A stretch of 64,000 bases of DNA, from NCBI RefSeq assembly GCF_025370755.1, contig NZ_JAMXFC010000006.1:144585-208584 (forward strand). The letters are read 5' to 3'. The notes beneath the pieces are model-generated. The model worked only from the letters and a program-made list of their open reading frames with translations. It searched no databases and was not told the origin of the DNA. Below, in pieces: positions 46,026-54,000 of this stretch. Every line of letters begins with the position of its first letter. Positions within the stretch are counted from its first letter, which is position 1. The stretch is from Laspinema sp. D2d. Lineage in GTDB: Bacteria; Cyanobacteriota; Cyanobacteriia; Cyanobacteriales; Laspinemataceae. A program made the translations under genes and the position numbers.

Positions 46026-47273
46026 ATGGGGAAACCGGCTATGGGTCAAGTATTAAAGCGGCTAATTGTGGGTTTGAACTTGTTAGTCCTTGGTGGGAGT
46101 GTTGGCACGATCGCCAGCCGATATCTCTTTAGGGATGGCAGTCTAGGAACAGAACCCATTGCTATGCCGGTGATACTCCAGGAGACTACAACTCCAGTTA
46201 ATAGCGATGCTGACTCAGATCTTGAAACCAATCCGGCTTTCAGGGAACAGCCCATTGACCGCAATTTTATCGCTTCGGCGGCGGCAAAAGTGGGTCCTGC
46301 GGTGGTCAGAATTGACGCCCTTCGGTCGGGAATACCCGTGGAGGAGAATGACGAAGCAAATCCCTTTTTTCGGAAATTTTTTGGGGAAGAAATGCCACCC
46401 CCGAGACAACAGGGAAACCACGGGACGGGATCTGGGTTTATTTTGAGCGCTGAGGGTCAAATTATCACCAATGCTCATGTGGTAGAAGGAACCCAGGTGG
46501 TGAAAGTGACCCTGAATGATGGGCGCATTTTTAAGGGAAAAGTGATGGGGATTGATTCCCTCACTGATTTAGCGGTGGTCAAAATTGAAGGGACTGGGTT
46601 GCCAAAGGTGAAGTTAGGCAATTCTGAGAATTTGGTCCCCGGACAATGGGCGATCGCGATCGGGAGTCCCCTGGGATTGGATAATAGTGTCACTGTGGGG
46701 ATTATCAGTGCAACCGGGCGATCAAGTTCTCAAGTGGGCATTTCTGATAAGCGGGTCCGGTTTATCCAAACCGATGCAGCGATTAATCCGGGGAATTCTG
46801 GGGGACCCTTACTGGACGATCGCGGGGAAGTGATTGGGGTGAATACGGCCATTCGTGCGGATGCGCAAGGATTAGGATTTGCTATCCCCATCGAAACTGC
46901 CAAACGGATTGCCAATGAGTTATTCACAAACGGTCAAGTCTCTCACCCATTTTTGGGCATTCAAATGGTGGAGTTGACTCCCCAAGTCCGAGACAAATTA
47001 GAAGAACGCCTCGAAGGGGTGAAGATTCTCACCGAAACTGGGGTAGTGATTATGACGGTGTTACCTAATACTCCCGCCCAGAAAGCCCAGTTGCAAAAAG
47101 GCGATGTGATTCAAAAAATTAATGGGGTGGCGATCGCCACAGCCAGCGAAGTGCAAGAATTGGTAGAAGCCACCCAAGTTGGGGGACTCCTGCAAGTGGA
47201 AGTCAACCGCCAAGGGACCACCGCCACCATTGCCGTGCGTCCTGGGGCGTTTCCCCCCGATCGCCGGAATTAA
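46026..47273 (+). CDS. HtrA/Deg-type serine protease
   Basis: Membrane-anchored or exported quality-control protease, 415 residues from the ATG at 46026 (MGKPAMGQVLKRLIVGLNLL). The frame continues upstream to a TTG at 45945 (442 residues), but the extension has no family similarity. A hydrophobic helix LIVGLNLLVLGGSVGTIA acts as anchor or signal. The trypsin-like domain has the triad H151 (ITNAHVVEG), D181 (LTDLAVVKI) and S258 (NPGNSGGPL); one PDZ domain follows (GVVIMTVLPNTPAQKAQLQK, then GDVIQKINGV). Likely an HhoA/HhoB/HtrA orthologue; which one is unclear. It converges on the DUF760 gene. Confidence 0.94.
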   Translation: MGKPAMGQVLKRLIVGLNLLVLGGSVGTIASRYLFRDGSLGTEPIAMPVILQETTTPVNSDADSDLETNPAFREQPIDRNFIASAAAKVGPAVVRIDALRSGIPVEENDEANPFFRKFFGEEMPPPRQQGNHGTGSGFILSAEGQIITNAHVVEGTQVVKVTLNDGRIFKGKVMGIDSLTDLAVVKIEGTGLPKVKLGNSENLVPGQWAIAIGSPLGLDNSVTVGIISATGRSSSQVGISDKRVRFIQTDAAINPGNSGGPLLDDRGEVIGVNTAIRADAQGLGFAIPIETAKRIANELFTNGQVSHPFLGIQMVELTPQVRDKLEERLEGVKILTETGVVIMTVLPNTPAQKAQLQKGDVIQKINGVAIATASEVQELVEATQVGGLLQVEVNRQGTTATIAVRPGAFPPDRRN

Positions 47274-47313
47274 GGGGCGATCGGGATAAACTTCCCCAGG
47301 TTGAATGGGTTGT

Positions 47314-47682
47314 CTACCGAGAACCATGTTTCCCTGAACCGCCACCAGCGGAGTCGTTCCCCAGGGAACTAACTTGGGATAACCGTTCCTCCAAATGCAT
47401 CCGTTGTTCCATCTTGTGCAGGAAATAACCCGTCATCATGGCGGATGCCAACAAACCCGACAAATTCTCTCGGTTCGTCGTAATTTGAACCTCAAAGTTC
47501 TCCGACGGCAGGACACCCACCAGTCCCTGAACGTTCTGAGAGATAATTTCCTTAATTTCCGGGCTGACTGACTTGGCAACCCGCGCCAACACTTCGGGCG
47601 GTTGATGCTGTAAGTATTTCAGCAGCTGATTCGCTTCGACATCTTCATCGTGGGAATTCAGAAAGTCAGGTTGATAAACCAT
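47314..47682 (-). CDS. DUF760 family protein
   Basis: Cyanobacterial/plastid protein of 122 residues. It begins MVYQPDFLNSHDEDVEANQL, then LLKYLQHQPPEVLARVAKSV, EIKEIISQNVQGLVGVLPSE and the family-typical NRENLSGLLASAMMTGYFLH with KMEQRMHLEERL. No signal or membrane helix; mostly helical. The C-terminal 15 residues are Gly/Ser-rich. Plastid members are implicated in stress and chloroplast regulation; the bacterial role is unknown. Its end is 40 bases from the convergent protease gene. Confidence 0.88.
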   Translation of the reverse strand: MVYQPDFLNSHDEDVEANQLLKYLQHQPPEVLARVAKSVSPEIKEIISQNVQGLVGVLPSENFEVQITTNRENLSGLLASAMMTGYFLHKMEQRMHLEERLSQVSSLGNDSAGGGSGKHGSR

Positions 47683-47900
47683 GAGGATCCTAAGTAGCTC
47701 AAGTGCTTATTTTCTACTTTAAACCATTGTGCTGGGCAGATGCCTCCTTCCCGGTTGGGATTCCAAACCGGCTCAGAGCAAGCATTATCACACAAATAAA
47801 AGTCTGTCAACTCCTCAAGAGGTAAAAATTTCCACCCTCGCCCAGATTCCCCCTCAAAACACCGCGAATTCATAAAATCCGGTAAATTTAGGATTGACAG

Positions 47901-47929
47901 TTGACTTAGATAGAAAAATCGTGCATAAT
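47901..47929 (+). promoter_or_regulatory. Likely sigma-70-type promoter for tRNA-Leu
   Basis: TTGACT (47901-47906) and CATAAT (47924-47929) separated by 17 bases, about 75 bases before the tRNA 5' end. A second TTGACA lies immediately upstream (47894-47899). Confidence 0.65.
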
Positions 47930-48004
47930 AGCTATGCTTTGGCGAAATGCTTAATCTTACGGGTTCACACAACCCCATCCGATTAAACTCTAGCCGAATT
48001 GCTC

Positions 48005-48305
48005 GGGGGCGTGGCGGAATGGTAGACGCTACGGACTTAGAAAACTGAGCCTTATTGGAGAAATCCTTTAAGTGACCGCTCTCAAATTCAGGGAAACCTA
48101 ACTCTGGTAACAGACAAGGCAATCCTGAGCCAAGCCGAAATTTCGGAAGGTGCAGAGACTCGACGGGAGCTACCCTAACGTAAAGCCGAGGGTAAAGGGA
48201 GAGTCCAATTCTCAAAACCAGTGTTCTGGCAGCAACGAAAGTTGCGGGAGAATGAAAATCCGTTGGCTGGAGACAGCCGTGTGGGTTCAAGTCCCACCGC
48301 CCCCA
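48005..48305 (+). tRNA. trnL-UAA: tRNA-Leu(UAA), interrupted by a group I intron
   Basis: The acceptor stem GGGGGCG (48005-48011) pairs with CGCCCCC (48298-48304), discriminator A at 48305. The anticodon stem ACGGA (48031-48035) pairs with TCCGT in the second exon; the anticodon UAA is split after its first U. Exon 1 is 48005-48038 (34 nt), exon 2 is 48255-48305 (51 nt), total 85 nt as expected for a long-variable-arm leucine tRNA. T-arm sequence GGGTTCAAGTCCC is present. CCA is not encoded. Confidence 0.96.
48039..48254 (+). ncRNA. Group I intron in the trnL(UAA) anticodon loop
   Basis: 216-nt self-splicing intron between U34 and A35. Core sequences are visible: P-element AATTCAGGGAAACCTAA, then AATCCTGAGCCAAGCCGAA, GGTGCAGAGACTCGACGGGA and CCTAACGTAAAGCCGAGGG, and the last base is G (omega-G, in GGGAGAATG). 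The intron is short; the peripheral P6b part between GCCGAA and GAAGGTGCAG is only a few bases. It encodes no protein. This is the ancient intron shared by cyanobacteria and plastids. Confidence 0.95.
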
Positions 48306-48485
48306 TACTAATCTAAAATTAACTCAAGTCGTTTCTATCCAGTTGGTAGTCACGACTTTCGTTTTTATCTGGAGTCCCCGGGTCACAGTCACTGCGATCG
48401 CCCTCAGCAGTTCAAACCCCGTCGGTATTGAGCGTCCCTATCTCCACTACGATAGAAGCATTACCTTGAAAACAATAAAATATTT

Positions 48486-49004
48486 ATGTGGCCTCGCATC
48501 AAGTCCATCCTGTCTAAACTGCTGCTGGTCCTTTCTCTGGTAGCCTTCTTCATTTTAGGAGAAAGTCACTTAGCGGTCCAACCTGCTTGGTCAGAAATCC
48601 GCCAAATCGAAGAAGCACCGGGTCAAGTCCTTTATCAATCTCAACATAGCTTACGAGATCAGGCCGGGTATTCTTGGCAAGTTGTCCTTTTTAAACAAGT
48701 TAAAAACGCCACAGTGACGGGAGTCAATCTCCGATTAGTGGGATTTCCAGGAGTCGCGGAGTTTTCCCATCCCCAACCGCTTCAAATTAAGATAGAGACC
48801 GGGGAAATTTTCACCGCAGAAGATGAGTTTGGGGACCAGTCTCCCGCCCCAAATGTGGGGCAGTACGATTTTAAATCCCTGCTGTTGAAACTGCCCATTA
48901 ATCAGCGAACTGTATTTCTTTTACCTCTGGCAGGCGATCGCGTGACTACCCTACAAATTCCCCCTTCTATCATACTAGAATGGCAAATAATCGCTCAAAA
49001 TTGA
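48486..49004 (+). CDS. DUF3122-like secreted protein
   Basis: Predicted exported protein, 172 residues. The start ATG gives MWPRIKSILSKLLLVLSLVA, a basic end and hydrophobic helix, cleavage probably near AWSEIRQ. The mature part begins IEEAPGQVLYQSQHSLRDQA, a stretch I associate with the cyanobacterial DUF3122 family, and is likely beta-rich (WQVVLFKQVKNATVTGVNL, LQIKIETGEIFTAEDEFG, VFLLPLAGDRVTTLQIPPS). Function unknown. It lies downstream of tRNA-Leu and converges with the acetyltransferase gene. Confidence 0.8.
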   Translation: MWPRIKSILSKLLLVLSLVAFFILGESHLAVQPAWSEIRQIEEAPGQVLYQSQHSLRDQAGYSWQVVLFKQVKNATVTGVNLRLVGFPGVAEFSHPQPLQIKIETGEIFTAEDEFGDQSPAPNVGQYDFKSLLLKLPINQRTVFLLPLAGDRVTTLQIPPSIILEWQIIAQN

Positions 49005-49054
49005 AACTGTTCCCGTGATCTAGGCTTGCTGAATTCAGTGTAACCGCCTGTTAT

Positions 49055-49522
49055 TTAATTTATGGCTCCAAAATTCATCATGCACATTCCTTCCATGATA
49101 TTAAAATCATTTTTCTGATAAAAATCAAAAGGAAAGCCATCCTTAGATGTAAATAAAATAATAGTTTTAATATCTATTATTTCGAGATGGTTTTTTAATG
49201 CAGCCATTAATTTAGACCCGACTCCCTGTCTTTGGCAATGAACCGAAACAAACATTTCTTTCAGGTAAAAATAGTCCCCAATATAATAGGGTTCTATATT
49301 TCCCAAACAAGCCCCTAAGAGATTGTTGTCTCGAATTGCCATCCATCCCAGAAATTTAGGGGAATTATAAAAACAAGTCAATTTTTCCCAAGCTTTTTCT
49401 TTAGTCCACTGGTCATTCCACGGTTCCGCATTATAAGCTTCCATTAATAGCTCAGCACATTTTTCTAAGCTTTGAATTGATTCAATTTTCTCTATTCTGA
49501 AACCGTCGATTCTATTTGCCAT
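49055..49522 (-). CDS. GNAT-family N-acetyltransferase
   Basis: Transfers an acetyl group from acetyl-CoA to an unknown amine, 155 residues. Matches to the fold: a helix-strand start (AELLMEAYNAEPWNDQWTKE), strand FLGWMAIRDNNLLGACLG, then YYIGDYFYLKEMFVSVHCQR and the acetyl-CoA pyrophosphate-binding RQGVGSKLMAAL (R/Q-x-x-G-x-G), followed by TIILFTSKDGFPFDFYQKND. DNA here is more AT-rich than its neighbours, and no HIP1 site occurs inside, which may indicate later acquisition. Monocistronic. Confidence 0.9.
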   Translation of the reverse strand: MANRIDGFRIEKIESIQSLEKCAELLMEAYNAEPWNDQWTKEKAWEKLTCFYNSPKFLGWMAIRDNNLLGACLGNIEPYYIGDYFYLKEMFVSVHCQRQGVGSKLMAALKNHLEIIDIKTIILFTSKDGFPFDFYQKNDFNIMEGMCMMNFGAIN

Positions 49523-49999
49523 TGTTGGGATATTGAAGGTGTAAAAAATAACTGATTTTCCTATCAGAGCGTGTTAGACTAAGGGGATATAATCAAAGTC
49601 TACTGCTGTCAAGTTATTATATAGAAGTTCCTGGACTTAGGAGCTACCGATCTCTCGTGAGCAAGATACTCCCACGAGATCCCCATCCTATTTGTACCTT
49701 ACTCGCCTGGGAAACGCTATAATTAAAACTCTAGCTTTGGCTTTGTAAAGTCCATTTTACCTCTTAGTCCATAAGTTAGCAATGCTACGGTTTAAGTTGA
49801 TTAAACGGCTAAAATACGGACGCGACTCAGATTTAACGGGGTGGAACAGGGAGCAAGAATACCTAATTAAACGCTTAGGCGCTTTAGTCTGGATCTATAA
49901 TTTCATTTCATAGCTTCACCTCTCCCGCGCAGCACCCTTGTTCTCTTTAAAATTTTTAAGGGTCTGATTCTTTATTGATGGAGTGCTTTATTAACAAAA
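49523..49999. other. Intergenic region with a possible small ORF
   Basis: 477 bases. A 43-codon plus-strand frame at 49782-49913 (start MLRFKLIKRLKYGRDSD) has no clear ribosome site. An imperfect hairpin GATCTCTCGTGAG ... CTCCCACGAGATC lies near 49650-49682. Promoters for GNAT (left) and the radical SAM gene (right) should be here. Confidence 0.4.
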
Positions 50000-50794
50000 A
50001 TGAACGCAACTCAAACCTTTTCCTCGGTCTATGGACCCGTCTCCTCTTGGCGGTATGGCCGATCGCTGGGGATTGACCCCATTGGTAGTATTTCGACTTG
50101 TTCCTTTAATTGTGTTTACTGCCAACTGGGAGAAATTGAGCAGAAAACGGGCGATCGCGCTATTTATATTCCCACCCAACAAATCCTCGACGAACTAGAA
50201 GGGTTTGCACCTTGGGATGTGGATGTAATTACCCTCAGTGGCAGTGGAGAACCCACGTTAGCGTTGAATTTAAGGGAAATTTTACAGGGAATTGCCGATC
50301 GCACCCATCGTCCCACATTAGTGCTGACCAATGGGACAACATTGGCGGATCCCGAAGTTCGGAACGCCTTGGCGATCGCGGACCGGGTTTCTATTAAACT
50401 TGATGCCGTATCGGAACGCCGATTTCAAGGGGTAAATCGCCCTATTAAGGGGATCAATTTGGCAGATATTTGGGCAGGAATTGAGCAGTTTTGTCACGAT
50501 TATCCCGGAGAAATTGGTATTCAAACGATGCTATTGTCTCCGTGGGATGCTCAGACAAAAGCAGAATATATGAGTGCAGTGCGATCGCTCAGGGTGGATG
50601 AAATTCAACTGAATACTCCCACCCGTCCCAAACCTATAAACCGGCAATTAGATGGACGGGGAAATCATCATCCCCAGGAATTTCGCCCCTATCCGGTGCA
50701 GATTTTGCCCTGTCTCAATCCCGAGGTTTTACAAGACTTGGCGAGGGAGATTGCTGAGACAACAGGAATTGCGGTGCGATGTGCTCCGGCATAA
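50000..50794 (+). CDS. Radical SAM protein (COG0731-like)
   Basis: Iron-sulfur enzyme using S-adenosylmethionine, 264 residues. It begins MNATQTFSSVYGPVSSWRYG; the cluster motif is C34-x3-C38-x2-C41 (CSFNCVYC). Further radical SAM features: VITLSGSGEPTLALNLREIL (GxGEP SAM contact), RPTLVLTNGTTLADPEVRNA and RVSIKLDAVSERRFQGVNRP. Best resemblance is to COG0731 Fe-S oxidoreductases, related to wybutosine-synthesis enzymes; the reaction here is unknown. No SPASM-type C-terminal cysteine cluster is seen. Upstream of the giant kinase but separated by 216 bases. Confidence 0.9.
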   Translation: MNATQTFSSVYGPVSSWRYGRSLGIDPIGSISTCSFNCVYCQLGEIEQKTGDRAIYIPTQQILDELEGFAPWDVDVITLSGSGEPTLALNLREILQGIADRTHRPTLVLTNGTTLADPEVRNALAIADRVSIKLDAVSERRFQGVNRPIKGINLADIWAGIEQFCHDYPGEIGIQTMLLSPWDAQTKAEYMSAVRSLRVDEIQLNTPTRPKPINRQLDGRGNHHPQEFRPYPVQILPCLNPEVLQDLAREIAETTGIAVRCAPA

Positions 50795-51010
50795 TTTTGG
50801 CGATCGCCGGTCCATCCCGAACAAGGTTATCATTTCTTGATGGCTGAATGAGGGCGATCGGTCAATATATCCCTGAATACCAGGAATTCGCCGTTCATGT
50901 TTTTCCTTGAATTGATCCCATTCAAGGGAAACTCAATTTAAGAAATTTTCCAGTTGTAGACAATTCAATGATACCCTAAACTCAATATATCCATTGATAT
51001 CACTGAATTT

Positions 51011-54000
51011 ATGAGCCTGATTCCAGGGTATTCCCAAATCCAGGAAATTCAATCCGGCCTGAGAACGGTCATTTACCGTGCCTATAGTAAACGGACGCAA
51101 CAACCCGTTATTATTAAAATCCTCAAAGCAGAATTTCCGCAAGCTCAAGATATTGCCCGATTTAAGCATGAATATGAAATGATTCGGGGTCTGAATATTT
51201 CAGGCATTGTGAAGCCTTACTGCTTAGAAAAGTATCAAAATGGTCTAGCTTTAGTGGTAGAAGATTTTGGGGGGCATTCTCTCAAAATTTATCGGGATAA
51301 CCACGAGATTAATCTAACAGAATTTTTACAAATTGCGATTCAACTTGCGACAACTTTAGCCCAACTTCATCACAATCAGATTGTTCATAAAGATATTAAA
51401 CCTCATAATATTATTATTAATCCTGAGACTGGGGAAGTAAAAATTGCAGATTTTAGTATTGCAGTTTGTGGGGCGAAAGAAACTCAGGAGGTAATTGCCG
51501 TCGATGCAATTGAAGGAACGCTGGCTTATATGTCCCCGGAACAAACAGGGAGAATGAATCGGGCGATCGACTATCGCACGGATTTATATTCATTAGGGAT
51601 TACCTTTTATGAATTGCTCACGGGACAGCTACCCTTTCAAGCCAAAACCCCCTTAGAATGGGTTCATCAACATATTGCTAAAAAGCCAATTCCCCCAGAT
51701 TTTCGTAACCCAGAGATTCCAGCGGTTCTCTCGGAAATTGTCATGAAATTAATCGCGAAAACTCCCGAAGACCGCTATCAAAGTGCCTGGGGGGTAAAGG
51801 TTGATTTAGAAATTTGCCTACACCAATTGCAAACCCAAGGCAGCATTGATCCCTTTCTGATCGCCCAAAGCGATCGCACTGGAAAAATAGCCAGTCCCAG
51901 AAAAATTTACGGACGCGATCGGGAAATTGCAATTCTTCAGTCTACCTTCACGCGCATCAGTCACGGTTCTCGGGAAACCCTCTTAATTGCAGGACATTCG
52001 GGCATTGGTAAATCCGCTTTAGTGCGACAACTTCAGCCTTGGATTCGACAACATAACGGGTATTTTATCTCCGGTAAGTTCGATCACTATAAACAAAATA
52101 TTCCCTACCGGGCCCTGGTGAGTGCCTTTCGAGAATTAATTCGCCAACGGTTAACGGAACCCCAAGATATCCTCGAAGAGTTTATTGAAAGTCTCCAAAA
52201 AGCGTTAGGAACCAATGGCAAAATCATTGCTGATGTGATTCCCGAAATTGAACTGGTAATCGGGGAACAGCCCGAGGTTTCGGACCTATCTCCCACGGAA
52301 GCTCAAGCGCGCTTTCATCGGACTTTTAAAGCCTTTGTAGAAGTTTTTACCCAAGAGAAACATCCCCTCTGTTTATTTTTAGATGATTTGCAATGGGCGG
52401 ATTCCGCTTCCTTAAAATTAATTCAGCTTTTGATGACTGAACCGGAGAGCAAATATCTATTGTTAGTAGGAACTTATCGCTCCAATGAGGTAGATGCTAC
52501 GCATGGGTTAATTTTTACCTTAAATCAAATGCAAAACAATGGGGCTGTGGTGAATGCCATCCCTTTGAGAGGATTGGAACCTCAAGATATCCAGGACCTC
52601 CTCAGCGATACCCTGAATGTGGCGGGCGATCGCATCGAATCTTTGGCTCAATTTATTTATAATAAAACTGATGGCAATCCGTTCTTTTCCATTCAATTAC
52701 TCCAGTCTTTAGCCCAGGATAATTTATTAACTTTTGATTTTGAAAAGGGAGAGTGGCAGTGGGAGATCAATCGCCTCCAAGGGACAGAAATTACCGATGA
52801 TGTTATCGAACTCACCCTCACCCAAATTCACAAGCTGCCCGAAGCAACCCAAGTGCTTTTAAATTTAGCCGCTTGTATTGGCAATCGCTTCGATTTAAAC
52901 GTCCTCACCTGGGTGAGTGAAGGCCAAACCTCGGACACAATTCAGCAATTATATCCCGCCCTCCAGGAAGGGTTAATTGTTGCCGTCAGTGAACCGGAAA
53001 TTATTCCTGAAATGGTCCAAGATTTAGAGAGTTTGGTTTTACTTGATGTGGCAGCGATCGAAACTTCCTACAGATTTATTCACGATCGCGTCCAGCAAGC
53101 CGCTTATTCCCTGATTCCTGAAGACAAAAAGAAAATTGTTCATTTAAAAATTGGACGGTTACTTTTGCAAAATGTCCAAGTAGTGGAGTTAGAAAACAAG
53201 ATATTCGATTTGGTCGAACATCTCAATTTGGGGTATGAACTGATCAGCGATCGCCGCGAACTTTGCAACTTGGCCCAACTCAATCTAGCTACAGGTCAAA
53301 AAGCAAAAGCAGCAACCGCTTATGAACAAGCCCTAAGATATTTGAATTTTGGCCTACAACTTCTGGGTGAACTGGGTTGGGAGGAAGAGTATGAACTGAC
53401 GTTCCACTTATGCACTGCTGCTATAGAAACCGAATATTTACAAGGCCATTTTAATCAAGCAGAAGAGCTTTATAATGCAGCGTTTAACCATGTAAAACTT
53501 TTATTAGATAAAGTTAGACTTTATGAATTAAATATTCAAATCAATGTGGCTAAAAATCGTCCAAAAGTAGCCTTAAAAACTGGTTTGAAAGTTTTAACGC
53601 TTCTCGGAGTACCCCTACCCACTCAAGATAAAGCAATTCGATCTTATGCCAATCACCTCTTCCAAGAACTACCCCAAGATACTCATCAAATTGAAGCCTT
53701 AGCCAACTTGCCCGTGATGACTGATCCGCATAAAATCGCAGCTATAAGGGTACTGATGACCATGACTCCTGCGGCTCATCTGATCAGTCCGGCTTTATTA
53801 CCTTCGGTTGTTTTTACGATGGTTAAACTCTCAATTGAATGGGGCAACTCCCCCCTCGCCGCTTATGCTTATGGCATTTATTCCATGTTGTTATGTGGGA
53901 TACATTTAAAAATTGAAGCCGCCTATGAATTTGGACAATTATCTATGCGGGTACTCAATCAATTTAATGCTCCTGAATTAAAAGCTAAAGTTAATGTATT

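Noticed and set aside
47658..48290. Minus-strand frame of 210 codons
   Set aside because: It is the antisense of the intron-containing tRNA-Leu gene.
49570..49690. Hairpin near 49650 as a possible small RNA or tRNA
   Set aside because: Only one imperfect stem; no tRNA-like arms or known RNA signature.
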